Part shown: piece by piece, positions 1 through 7,501 of the stretch
Layout: each line of letters starts with the position of its first letter
Numbering within the stretch: the first letter of the stretch is position 1
DNA from: VXPQ01 sp965116435
Lineage (GTDB): Bacteria > Bacteroidota > Rhodothermia > Rhodothermales > VXPQ01
Direction: 5' to 3'
Assembly (NCBI GenBank): GCA_965116435.1
Contig: OZ220686.1
Coordinates: forward strand, 1,116,001-1,180,000
Length of the DNA: 64,000 nucleotides
Translations under genes and position numbers: made by a program
The notes under the pieces: generated by a model
Told to the model about the DNA's origin: nothing
The model's database searches: none
The model's input: the letters and a program-made list of their open reading frames with translations, nothing else

Positions 1-108
1 CCTCGCGCCGCGTTTGTGCCCAAGACCAGAAACCTTGTCGGGCATGGCGGCGTCGCTCTCGAAGAACTCATCGTCCCGCTTGTTCGGATTGAAAGAAGAG
101 ACACATGA
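1..108 (+). CDS. PglZ-type protein, C-terminal end only (5' partial)
   Basis: Frame 1 is open from the window edge to a TGA at 106-108 and encodes 35 residues. The tail contains GHGGVALEELIVPLVRI, which resembles the C-terminal signature of PglZ-domain proteins (alkaline-phosphatase superfamily, found in BREX phage-defence loci and in other signalling proteins). The stop overlaps the ATG of the next gene (ATGA), so the two are probably translationally coupled. Only the tail is visible, so the catalytic part and the system type cannot be judged. A different protein ending in a similar HGG...EELIVP motif is possible. Confidence 0.55.
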   Translation, partial: PRAAFVPKTRNLVGHGGVALEELIVPLVRIERRDT

Positions 109-881
109 GCACAGGGAGAGACCGACGGCACAGCCAGATTGGCCTGGATCGGCTTGTTCGGCTTGACTGGTTAGAGCAAACTGCCTATCTGGTCCTGGCC
201 GGGAACGAAGCGCATAAAATGAAAACTATCCTGCAGGAGGAACTTTCAGATGCGTTCCGCTCCAGCAACGCCGATGTGCGAGGTTCGCTCGACAAAACAA
301 TCACCATTTTGTTGAGGATTTGGGCGGGCGTTTCAGGCAATCTCCATCCACTTCGGGAAGATGGGCTCAATCTACTCTCAAGCCTGCCTCGGAAAGACCA
401 TATTGCAGTTCATTGGGGTATGACCATGGCGGTTTACCCTTTTTGGGGTTCGGTCGCCGCCCATACAGGACGGCTACTCAGGCTTCAAGGCACGGCGGCA
501 AGCGATCAAATACAGCGCAGAGCGCGGGAGCAATACGGAGAGCGCGAAACGGTCTCTCGTCGAGTTCGCTATGTGCTGCGCAGCTTTATTGACTGGAACG
601 TACTGGAAGAGACGCGAGTCAAGGGGACTTACAGCCAAGGAAACCACTATCTGGTTGAAGAACCCAAGCTCATTGCCTGGATGATGGAAGCATCCCTCCA
701 CGCCCGGGTGAACGGGTCGGCCGCCATAAAAGACCTGCTCGACAGCCCGAGCATCTTTCCCTTCCGATTAACCCATATCTCAGCCGAACATGTGGCGTCG
801 CTCTCGCCTCGTCTGAATATCCTTCGGCACGGACTGGATGACAACCTTGTGATGCTACATGAAAAAGGAAGGAGAACATGA
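105..881 (+). CDS. Uncharacterised protein coupled to the PglZ-like gene
   Basis: This 258-residue soluble protein has no signal peptide or membrane segment. I do not recognise the family with certainty. Residues about 130-185 (ERETVSRRVRYVLRSFIDW, then a charged turn and YSQGNHY) look like a winged helix-turn-helix, preceded by a helix-rich region containing HWGMTMAVYPFWG. The start is fixed by the ATGA overlap with the upstream PglZ-like stop. Its own stop overlaps another ATG at 878, which opens only a 9-codon frame, suggesting that the next gene of the operon has been lost. Membership of a defence operon is inferred only from the PglZ-like neighbour; it is not one of the standard BREX components that I can name. 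Confidence 0.7.
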   Translation: MSTGRDRRHSQIGLDRLVRLDWLEQTAYLVLAGNEAHKMKTILQEELSDAFRSSNADVRGSLDKTITILLRIWAGVSGNLHPLREDGLNLLSSLPRKDHIAVHWGMTMAVYPFWGSVAAHTGRLLRLQGTAASDQIQRRAREQYGERETVSRRVRYVLRSFIDWNVLEETRVKGTYSQGNHYLVEEPKLIAWMMEASLHARVNGSAAIKDLLDSPSIFPFRLTHISAEHVASLSPRLNILRHGLDDNLVMLHEKGRRT

Positions 882-907
882 ATAGCCTGCTTAAAGGTCA
901 CAGCTAA
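878..907 (+). pseudogene. Stub of the next gene in the PglZ-like operon
   Basis: An ATG overlaps the upstream stop in the ATGA arrangement used by the previous gene pair. The frame reads MNSLLKGHS and then stops. Coupled starts of this kind normally open a full gene, so this is probably the first few codons of a deleted operon member. The sequence is too short to identify it. Confidence 0.35.
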
Positions 908-959
908 GCACGTAATGTTCGCCCGCCGCGCCGATAACGTTTTTGCTGATCTTGCCCAT
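891..959 (-). pseudogene. 5' stub of a PD-(D/E)XK-like hypothetical gene
   Basis: The minus strand reads MGKISKNVIGAAGEHYVLS and then CDL and a stop, 22 residues in all. The N-terminal pattern KNVxGAxGEHxVL is typical of a family of small PD-(D/E)XK-nuclease-like hypothetical proteins of about 150-200 residues. Here it ends abruptly where it meets the plus-strand operon stub at about 890-905. I infer a deletion or rearrangement junction that truncated both genes. The family assignment rests on recall of the motif only. Confidence 0.4.
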
Positions 960-1023
960 TTACCTGATCGTTATCTGTATAAATCACCCTTTTACCTTCC
1001 CGACGCAAAAGAGGCGCGTTACA

Positions 1024-2394
1024 TCACCCCCTCCCCATCCAGTACGCCTCGATTTCTTCCAGGGTGCGGCCTTTTGTTTCTGGCATTACCTTCCAGCCAA
1101 GCCAGATGGCCGGAGAGCATAGTGCGGCGAACAGCCAGAAGGTCCCGGCGGGCGACAACGTATCCAGCAGCCACGGCACGGTCTGCCCCACCAGCGCCGT
1201 CCCGCCCCACAGCGCAAAGGTGGCGATGGACATGGCCCGGCCCCGCACCCGCGTGGGGTACATCTCCGCAAGCAACACCCAGATGACCGGTCCGAACGAC
1301 GCCGCGAAGCAGGCGATGTAGATCAGAATGAAGACGAGCAGCCAGGGGCCCTCCGTCACGCCAAACCAGAACAGCCCGCCGATCACCAGCAGCGACACCA
1401 CCAGCCCGGATACGCCCCCGATCAGGAGCGGCCTTCGTCCCAAATCGTCTATTTTCCAGATGGCGACCAGGGTGAACAGCACATTCACCACGCCGATCAC
1501 CACCTGTCCGCCCAGCGCATCGCCCAGTGTGAACCCGGCCTCTTCCAGAATCCTCGGCCCGTAATAAATAATGGCGTTGATGCCGCTCACCTGCGTCAGA
1601 AAACCCAGCGCCACGCCCAGCAGAATCGAAAACCGGATGCCCCGATGCCCCAGAATGCGCTTCCAGGATTCCGGCTCCTGCGCCAGCGCCGTCTCTATGT
1701 CCGCCACCTGCCCGGCGGCAGTCTCCGCATCCGCCACCTGCGCCAGAATGTTTCGGGCTTCGCCGGAGCGGCGACGGGCCACCAGCCAACGCGGGCTTTC
1801 CGGCACCATCAACAGCAAGGCAAGGAAGCACAGCGCAGGCACGGCTTCGCTGCCGAGCATGCCGCGCCACACCTCGTCCCCGGCGAAAATGCCTTCGGAC
1901 ACGGCGGGCGCCCTGTGCAACAACCAGGCATTCACGAAATACGAGGTCAGAATGCCGACCGTGATAGCCAACTGATACATGGCCACCATGCGGCCCCGTA
2001 CGCGCGAAGGCGACACCTCGGAGATGTACAGCGGAGACAGCATGGAAGCCACCCCCACGCCCACGCCGCCCACCAACCGGTACGCGATGAGCATGAAATG
2101 CCCGCCCGAATACGCGCACCCTATCGCGGAAAGAAAAAACAGCGCGGCGGCCAGCATCAGGACGCGCTTGCGCCCGAACCGGTCGCTCAGAAAGCCCGCC
2201 ACAGAAACACCCAGAATGCACCCGATCAGCGCCGAACTGACGTACCACCCCTCCATGACCGGGCCGAGGCCGAATTTGTCCTTGACAAACCCGATCGTGC
2301 CGGAAATCACCGCCGTATCGTAGCCAAACAGGAACCCGCCAAGCGATGCAATGAGGGCGAGGCGCCACAAATAACTGGAGGAAGAACGCGACAT
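1024..2394 (-). CDS. MFS sugar porter (sugar:H+ symporter family)
   Basis: This 456-residue, 12-helix transporter of the major facilitator sugar-porter family probably imports a monosaccharide or polyol across the inner membrane. It shows GGFLFGYDTAVISG in helix 1, DRFGRKRVL in the helix 2-3 loop, PESPRWL at the end of helix 6, QVSGINAIIYYGP in helix 7, LGRRPLL in loop 8-9 and PETKGRTLEEIE at the C-terminus, all sugar-porter signatures. The start MSRSSSSYLWR at 2394 is preferred over upstream in-frame starts because those would run through the end of the LysR gene. It begins 7 bp after the LysR stop, so the two are probably cotranscribed. The exact substrate cannot be told. Confidence 0.92.
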   Translation of the reverse strand: MSRSSSSYLWRLALIASLGGFLFGYDTAVISGTIGFVKDKFGLGPVMEGWYVSSALIGCILGVSVAGFLSDRFGRKRVLMLAAALFFLSAIGCAYSGGHFMLIAYRLVGGVGVGVASMLSPLYISEVSPSRVRGRMVAMYQLAITVGILTSYFVNAWLLHRAPAVSEGIFAGDEVWRGMLGSEAVPALCFLALLLMVPESPRWLVARRRSGEARNILAQVADAETAAGQVADIETALAQEPESWKRILGHRGIRFSILLGVALGFLTQVSGINAIIYYGPRILEEAGFTLGDALGGQVVIGVVNVLFTLVAIWKIDDLGRRPLLIGGVSGLVVSLLVIGGLFWFGVTEGPWLLVFILIYIACFAASFGPVIWVLLAEMYPTRVRGRAMSIATFALWGGTALVGQTVPWLLDTLSPAGTFWLFAALCSPAIWLGWKVMPETKGRTLEEIEAYWMGRG

Positions 2395-2401
2395 ACTGCG
2401 G

Positions 2402-3337
2402 TTACAGAGAGGGAGACGAAGGCGACGACGCGGAGGATACCGAACGCACCGTTTCCATAAAACGACGAAGCACCGGATCCGCATTGTCTTCCAGCCAGGC
2501 CATTCTGAGCACGAGACGGGGCGCTGGGCCGGCCAGCGGCACGAACCGCACCTCCTGCACGTCCGACCGGTTCTGCAGGGACGCCGGCGCAAACGCCACC
2601 CCCAGACCCGCCGCCGCCATACCCAGCGCTACGCCGATCCGGTTCGCCCGCTGCGCTATGCGCGGCCCGAATCCCGCCTGCCGACACACCTCCACAAGGC
2701 CGTCGAACAAGGCCGGCTCGAACGCCCGATCCACCAGAATAAACGATTCGTCGGCCAGATCGGCCAACGCGACTTCCGACGCGGCGGCGCGCGGATGATG
2801 CGCCGGGAACGCCAGCATGATCTCGTCGCGAGCCACCGCCTCGGACGCAAATTCTTCGGGAAAAGCGCTGCCGAACGCAGCGGAAACAGTTCGCCGCCGG
2901 AGCGCATCCGGTTGTTCGTGCGTCCGCATCTCGCGCAAAGCAATCCCGACGCGGGGATTTTGCACCTGGAACCGGCGCAGGCAACGCGGCAGGACGCCGT
3001 ACATGGCGTATCCCGTAAAACCGACAACCAGGCGCCCCTCCTCTCCGCGGGCGGCTTGCTGCACTTCCTGACGGACAAGCTCCACCTGGTCCAGCATGTG
3101 GCGGGCTTTCTCTACAAACGCCGCGCCCGCCCCGGTCAACTCCACGGCATGCCCGCTCCTGTCGAACAATTGCACCTCCAGCTCCTCCTCGAGGCGTCGG
3201 ATATGCCGACTCAACGTAGGCTGGGCCAAGGCAAGGCGTTCGGCGGCCCGGCTAAAGTTTTTGTCTTCGGCGGCGGCGAGAAACGAAAGAATGTGCTGGG
3301 TATCCACGACCGGCGAAACGGACAGGGAGAGGAACAT
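2402..3337 (-). CDS. LysR-family transcriptional regulator
   Basis: This 311-residue LysR-type regulator has an N-terminal winged helix (residues about 13-72, with FSRAAERLALAQPTLSRHIRRL as recognition region) followed by a periplasmic-binding-protein-like effector domain (about 100-300). It lies directly upstream of the sugar porter on the same strand and probably regulates it. LysR genes more often diverge from their targets, so this arrangement is less usual. The ATG at 3337 lies only about 5 bp from a 253-bp mobile repeat and has no clear Shine-Dalgarno; GTG ten codons further in is an alternative start. The promoter may therefore lie in or beyond the repeat. Confidence 0.88.
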   Translation of the reverse strand: MFLSLSVSPVVDTQHILSFLAAAEDKNFSRAAERLALAQPTLSRHIRRLEEELEVQLFDRSGHAVELTGAGAAFVEKARHMLDQVELVRQEVQQAARGEEGRLVVGFTGYAMYGVLPRCLRRFQVQNPRVGIALREMRTHEQPDALRRRTVSAAFGSAFPEEFASEAVARDEIMLAFPAHHPRAAASEVALADLADESFILVDRAFEPALFDGLVEVCRQAGFGPRIAQRANRIGVALGMAAAGLGVAFAPASLQNRSDVQEVRFVPLAGPAPRLVLRMAWLEDNADPVLRRFMETVRSVSSASSPSSPSL

Positions 3338-3342
3338 GCAAG

Positions 3343-3595
3343 GGATGCACTGATCAAATCCACTTCGATCAGCGCTTCACGTACGCAAGTAGCGTTTGTA
3401 ATGATTCCATCGGTAAAATCATCGGAAAACACGGCGCTTGGCGGCGTCGGGGTCGTGAAGCGCCCTTCGGGAGGCAGCGAGGAGTGTGCTGGCGGCGTCA
3501 TTCCTCATTACGTGGGGCCTGCCACGCTGCTTCGTCATTCCTTGCCAGCACACCCCTCGCTGCCTCTGATCTTCGCGGACTTAATCAGTGCATCC
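3343..3595 (+). mobile_element. 253-bp MITE-like repeat, copy A
   Basis: This full-length copy begins GGATGCACTGATCAAATCC and ends with the inverted counterpart GACTTAATCAGTGCATCC, giving ~19-bp terminal inverted repeats (consensus GGATGCACTGATYAARTCC). A second, subterminal inverted pair (CTGAT...ATCAG) forms a small hairpin at each end. It encodes no protein. It matches copies at 7249-7501 (inverted) and 12079-12331, each also 253 bp. No clear target duplication is visible at this copy. It sits just upstream of the LysR start. Confidence 0.8.
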
Positions 3596-3601
3596 CTGGA
3601 A

Positions 3602-3640
3602 TTGCATAAAGATAGGGACTTCCATGCAATGTATGCATAG
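3602..3640. repeat. AT-rich imperfect palindrome (TATGCA family)
   Basis: TTGCATAAAG...TCCATGCAATGTATGCATAG is an imperfect inverted repeat related to three longer copies at 6375-6599. It lies in the non-coding stretch 3596-3822, which also contains a run of about ten G residues near 3700. I see no gene in that stretch. Confidence 0.45.
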
Positions 3641-3822
3641 GCAAAATACAGGGTCGCAAACCGGGTGACAATTTTTTCGACAGCTCGCTTGCACAATTGA
3701 GGGGGGGGGGCTTATACTACAGTACATACGTGCGCGTGAGGCCGTATCAGGCATTGGCCTGAAGGTGCTCATGCGCTCCATTCAGACTCGGAAAATGCAC
3801 CTTGAAACACGAGGAAAACGCC

Positions 3823-4437
3823 ATGACTACACGTCTGCCGAACCGTTTTATCCATACCATGTGCCTGCCGATCCTTGCGCTGGCGCTTCTTGCGGGCTGC
3901 AACGATAGCTCCAAGGACACAGTGTCCCTCGGTACGGACTCGGACAACGAAACTGCCTTGCGCGAGGCAGGGATGAAATACGCCAAGCGCCTGAGGGCAG
4001 CGATACAGCCCCTGTCCATGCTCGAAAGGGACTATGCGGCTGGCGACATCTCTGCCGAGGAATTGTACACGAAATCCCGGACCATCCTTGACGAAATTGC
4101 CGAAGACGAAGCCATTGCGCAGACGGCCATCGAATTTGTTGGCCCCAGATTTCTGAATCGCATGCTCCAGGACAAAAACGCCCCGAAAGAGGGCGTCGGG
4201 TATTTCACGGAGATGCTGATGTCCATAGAATCCCCCAACGCAGACATGATTCTTGAGGCGCTGCACGCGCTGGACGGCTATTGGACAGAAGAACACATCC
4301 GAACGACCGCCCACGAATCCATACGGAACGCAGAGGAATGGATCTCCCGCACAGACGCCGGGGTGCGCTACCAAGATAGAGATCGCACGGCCATCATCGC
4401 CAGCGTACAGCATCTTCAGTCGCTTGCTTCGCTTTGA
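3823..4437 (+). CDS. Putative lipoprotein, function unknown
   Basis: This 204-residue protein has a lipoprotein signal peptide: basic start, hydrophobic core LPILALALL and lipobox LLAGC with the Cys near residue 23. The mature part is helical and acidic with no domain that I recognise. The ATG at 3823 is preferred over an upstream TTG because GAGGAAAA lies 5-6 nt ahead of it. It is monocistronic and converges on the dehalogenase gene that ends at 4447. It is probably anchored in the outer or inner membrane facing the periplasm. No function can be assigned. Confidence 0.8.
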   Translation: MTTRLPNRFIHTMCLPILALALLAGCNDSSKDTVSLGTDSDNETALREAGMKYAKRLRAAIQPLSMLERDYAAGDISAEELYTKSRTILDEIAEDEAIAQTAIEFVGPRFLNRMLQDKNAPKEGVGYFTEMLMSIESPNADMILEALHALDGYWTEEHIRTTAHESIRNAEEWISRTDAGVRYQDRDRTAIIASVQHLQSLASL

Positions 4438-4446
4438 GCGCGGGCG

Positions 4447-5262
4447 TCATGGGGTCTGCAGGAAGCACTGATCAAGTCCACTTCGATCAGCGCTTCCTTG
4501 AAGTTGATCTGCGAGGTCCTCGAAGTTTCGGGCTACGATATCGACCGAGGCGTCCGGGACAAGGTCCGTCGTTTGGGCCGGGCCGTATTCTGTGGTTCGA
4601 TAGACAAAGGCGGCGCTGAACCCCGCGGCCTGCGCCGCCAGCAGATCGGCATTGTGGGCGGCCACCATCATCACCTGTTGCGGGCGAAGGCCAAGCAACC
4701 GGGCCGCCGTCAGGTACGCCTCCGGGTCGGGCTTGTAACGATGCGCCAGTTCTGCGGACAGGATGCAATCCCAACGCAGGTCGGCCCACTTCGCCATGTT
4801 GGTCAAGAGCGCCATATTTCCATTAGAGAGGGGCGCCACGAGGAAGCGGCGGCGCAACCGCGCCAGCCCTGCCCGGGTGTCCGGCCAGGGATCGAGCCGA
4901 TGCCATGCGCGGTTCAGATGATCTTTCTCGGCCTCGGCGAGCCCTTCAATCCGAAACTGGACCAGCAATTCGTCCAGAATCATCCGATGGAGCGCGTCGA
5001 TGTTCAACCAGGGCAGTTCGCCCGTGCGCACGCGGTGCATGCACGGCTCGTATCCGGCCCGCCACGCATCGGCAAATTCCTCCCAGTCCACGGTCAGCGC
5101 TTTCTGCTCGCCCAGCGCCCGCCCCTCGCGAACAATGGCGCTTCGCCAATCAACGACCGTCCCGAAAACATCGAAGGTCAGCGCTTTTATGGAGGAAAGG
5201 TTCACGGGAGAAAGATTCATAGAAAAAAGATTCACGGAGGCCTTGTGTTCATCCACGCGCAT
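4447..5262 (-). CDS. HAD-type (type II) 2-haloacid dehalogenase
   Basis: This 271-residue protein belongs to the HAD superfamily, haloacid dehalogenase type II branch, which hydrolyses L-2-haloalkanoates to hydroxy acids through an Asp nucleophile. Seen are FDVFGTVVDWR (nucleophile Asp about residue 31), PLSNGN (motif II Ser), HRYKPDPEAY (motif III Lys) and MVAAHNADL (motif IV Asp). The start overlaps the DehI-like stop (TAATG), implying coupling. The N-terminus has a short degenerate repeat (VNLFSMNLSPVNLSS). The last ~16 residues are encoded by a copy of the palindromic end of the mobile repeat (4461-4497), so the C-terminus is probably altered from the ancestral protein. Many HAD type II proteins act on other substrates, so the haloacid activity is an inference. 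Confidence 0.88.
   Translation of the reverse strand: MRVDEHKASVNLFSMNLSPVNLSSIKALTFDVFGTVVDWRSAIVREGRALGEQKALTVDWEEFADAWRAGYEPCMHRVRTGELPWLNIDALHRMILDELLVQFRIEGLAEAEKDHLNRAWHRLDPWPDTRAGLARLRRRFLVAPLSNGNMALLTNMAKWADLRWDCILSAELAHRYKPDPEAYLTAARLLGLRPQQVMMVAAHNADLLAAQAAGFSAAFVYRTTEYGPAQTTDLVPDASVDIVARNFEDLADQLQGSADRSGLDQCFLQTP
4461..4497. repeat. Solo palindromic end of the 253-bp repeat (copy E)
   Basis: GGAAGCACTGATCAAGTCC and ACTTCGATCAGCGCTTCC form a nearly perfect 37-bp palindrome matching one end of the MITE-like family. It lies inside the 3' end of the dehalogenase gene and is translated there as QGSADRSGLDQCFLQTP. Confidence 0.65.
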
Positions 5263-6116
5263 TAATCAATCCGGGCCGACCGAACCGGCTCTTCCATTTG
5301 CCGTAGCCAGTGCGCGAGGCCGTGGCCGATGACCACCATGCGGACGACCAGCCCCGGATGGCGCACGTACCGCGCTACCATGGCCCGCGCCGCCCCCGGC
5401 ATGTCGATGCGATCCGGGGAAAGGTGCGCAAGGGAGGGCGCCGCTGCTTGCGCTCGCGCCAGTACCTGCTGGATCGCGCGCTGGATCGTCCCGTCTTGCT
5501 GGCGCGGCGCGAGGCCCGCATGGATGACGGCGAGCAAGGCGGGCCAATGGGCAAGGTGTCGCCAGAGCGTAGCGAGGCCGGGTTCGTCTGGCGCGGCGCC
5601 GAAGCGATTCAGACGGTGCAGGAGGTTCCATGTATCCGCGGCCATATCGGCTTGCGCAAGCAGAGGAGGTAAGGTCGGCCAAGGCGAGGGCGGCGGCGGA
5701 ACCGGCCCGTTCGCAGGCACCCCGGAAGGGGTCGCAACAAGGCCAGAGAGCGCCATCAGGTTCAGCCCGTTCGAACGGTTATAGGCGGCGAGGATCGCCC
5801 GGATCGCCGGCAAATCCCCAGCAGAAACGCCCGCCGAATCCAGCGGGCCGAGCGCAAGGGGATCAGGCATCGGCAACGCGACGCCCTCAAGCGTCCTGCA
5901 TAATGCGGCGTCAGGCTGGCCAGACGCATACATGGGCTTCGCCGCCGCCCAGACGGCGCGCAACCCCCCTTCCACACCGGCGAGCATACGCCAGATCGAC
6001 GTGACCAGCGGAAGTTGCATGGTCTGACGGATGTCTGCAAAAAGCGTGGCGGTTTCGCCCGTCGCCTCGGCCTCGGCCAACGCCGACACCGGATCGTGGC
6101 GGTATTCCCCGGTCAT
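5262..6116 (-). CDS. DehI-family (group I) 2-haloacid dehalogenase-like protein
   Basis: This 284-residue protein resembles the DehI family (PF10778), an all-helical fold unrelated to HAD that hydrolyses D- and L-2-haloacids. The N-terminal block LFADIRQTMQLPLVTSIWRML and the repeated block later (ADTWNLLHRLNRFGAAP...LATLWRHLAHWPALL) fit the family's internal duplication. The start at 6116 is chosen because GAAGGGGA precedes it by 8 nt; upstream in-frame codons run into repeat sequence. It overlaps the HAD dehalogenase start by 1 bp. A Pro-rich linker (GPVPPPPSPWPTLPP) sits between the halves. I could not confirm the catalytic Asp by position, so activity is an inference. Confidence 0.7.
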   Translation of the reverse strand: MTGEYRHDPVSALAEAEATGETATLFADIRQTMQLPLVTSIWRMLAGVEGGLRAVWAAAKPMYASGQPDAALCRTLEGVALPMPDPLALGPLDSAGVSAGDLPAIRAILAAYNRSNGLNLMALSGLVATPSGVPANGPVPPPPSPWPTLPPLLAQADMAADTWNLLHRLNRFGAAPDEPGLATLWRHLAHWPALLAVIHAGLAPRQQDGTIQRAIQQVLARAQAAAPSLAHLSPDRIDMPGAARAMVARYVRHPGLVVRMVVIGHGLAHWLRQMEEPVRSARID

Positions 6117-6328
6117 GATATCGTCCCCTTCGCGCAATCGTCCCCGTTTCCGCGCAGGCGTCTTTTCGTTCCTTCCCGCATTGCTGCATTTCATGCGCCA
6201 ACCCCGGCGAAACCTGAATGTAGCAAACCCTGCGCCACGGGCAGTATACGGAAAATCGCCACGACCGAGGAAAGCGAGACGAAAAAGGGCCGTTCCGGCG
6301 CGCCCGCGACAGCAAGACAGCATCATGA

Positions 6329-6357
6329 GGATGCGCTGATCGAAGTGGATTTGACCA
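6329..6357. repeat. Partial end of the 253-bp repeat (copy F)
   Basis: GGATGCGCTGATCGAAGTGG followed by ATTTGACCAG matches the terminal hairpin of the 253-bp repeat, and nothing of the interior follows. It lies in the 0.9-kb non-coding stretch upstream of the DehI-like gene. Confidence 0.6.
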
Positions 6358-6374
6358 GAGTACCCCAAAACGAT

Positions 6375-6599
6375 CTATGCAAAAAATGAATCGAAAGAAG
6401 GGTTTCTATACAAATTTCGCATAAGTCGTACGTGAATTATGCATAAAATGAATGGAAATATAAACTTCTATGCATTTTTCGTATAGACAGAAAAAATCCG
6501 AGCGGAAAAGTCGGGAATTTCTATAAAATTCCGGGTACAGACACATGGATTATGCAGAAAATGAATGGAAATATAGGCTTCTATGCATTTTTTGCATAG
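6375..6599. repeat. Three AT-rich ~50-bp imperfect palindromes
   Basis: Units at 6375-6425, 6437-6486 and 6550-6599 share a core of the form TATGCAnAAAATGAATGGAAA, and the latter two end CTTCTATGCATTTTT. The outer arms CTATGCAAAAAATG and CATTTTTTGCATAG are inverted repeats, so each unit can fold as a long hairpin. A separate palindrome, GGAATTTCTATAAAATTCC, lies between the second and third. They contrast strongly with the GC-rich surroundings. A related unit is at 3602-3640. No gene is evident. Confidence 0.6.
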
Positions 6600-6637
6600 T
6601 GAAGGATACGCTGCACAAAGCCGCTACTTCAGGTAGA

Positions 6638-6830
6638 GCGCGGCAACCGTGGTTTAGAGGGGGCAGGCGGCGCAGCGCGGCAGCCGTGATTCAGAGAGAT
6701 CAGGCGGCGCCAGGCGGCAGCCGTGGTTCAGAGCGGTCAAGCGGCGCCAGGCGGCAACCGTGGTTCAGGGGGGGGCAGGCGGCGCTGCGCGGCAACCGTG
6801 ATTCAGAGGGATCAGGCGACACCAGGCGGG
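6638..6830. repeat. 37-bp tandem repeat, about five units
   Basis: Units of 37-38 bp with a core GGCAACCGTGGTTCAGAGGG, alternating with CAGGCGGCGC, repeat about five times before decaying at about 6830. A plus-strand frame runs through it, but the translation is low-complexity, the period is not a multiple of three, and no ribosome-binding site precedes it. I treat the array as non-coding. Confidence 0.7.
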
Positions 6831-6954
6831 CCGCGTGCGGCGCAGGAGAAAAGGAATGAAAATCGCCGCGATGTCTGGACGCATCCCTACAATGTCGCAG
6901 CGGGACAATCCCTCAACGAAAACCGCCGCACAGCGCCAGGAAGACACAAAAAAC

Positions 6955-6988
6955 GCCCCGGCATCGCCGTGTTGGACGACATCGGGGC
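6955..6988 (-). terminator. Rho-independent terminator after tRNA-Arg
   Basis: On the minus strand GCCCCGAT...GCCGGGGC forms a stem and is followed by GTTTTTT. It lies about 30 bp downstream of the tRNA 3' end and probably ends that transcript. Confidence 0.65.
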
Positions 6989-7018
6989 CTATTCCATATC
7001 CGTTTCCATTTTCGTAGC

Positions 7019-7091
<73 letters not shown>

Positions 7092-7248
7092 GTATTGTGC
7101 GGTGCAACGCCCATGCCGACCCGTTTGTTCGCTATGATTCGTTCCTGATCGCGTATTCCGCGCAAAAAATGTCCGCCGGCGCGCACAGGGAGCCGCTGCT
7201 TCCCTCACGCCGGCGAGGACAACACGTCCTCTGGATTCAGAAAATAAA

Positions 7249-7501
7249 GGATGCGCTGATTAAGTCCGCGAAGATCAGAGGCAGCGAGGGGTGCGCTGGC
7301 AAGGAATGACGAAGCAGCGTGGCAGGCCCCACGTAATGAGGAATGACACAGCCAGCGCGCTCCTCGATGCCTCCCGAAGAGCGCTTCACGACACCGACGA
7401 CGTCAAGCACCGTGTTTTCCGATGATTTTAACGATGAAATCATTACAAACCCCACTCGCGTACGTGAAGCACTGATCGAAGTGGATTTGATCAGTGCATC
7501 C
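7249..7501 (-). mobile_element. 253-bp MITE-like repeat, copy B
   Basis: This full-length copy is inverted relative to copies A and C. It starts GGATGCGCTGATTAAGTCC and ends TTTGATCAGTGCATCC. It is flanked by TAAA on both sides (AATAAA before, TAAAAA after), consistent with a 4-bp target duplication that is the complement of the TTTA flanking copy C. Its last base forms part of the thiD stop codon. It has no coding capacity. Confidence 0.8.

Noticed and set aside
6375..6830. Possible CRISPR array
   Set aside because: Repeats are contiguous or palindromic without unique spacers of constant length, and no cas genes are present.
6545..6859. Plus-strand frame through the 37-bp repeats
   Set aside because: Low-complexity product, repeat period not divisible by three, no ribosome-binding site.
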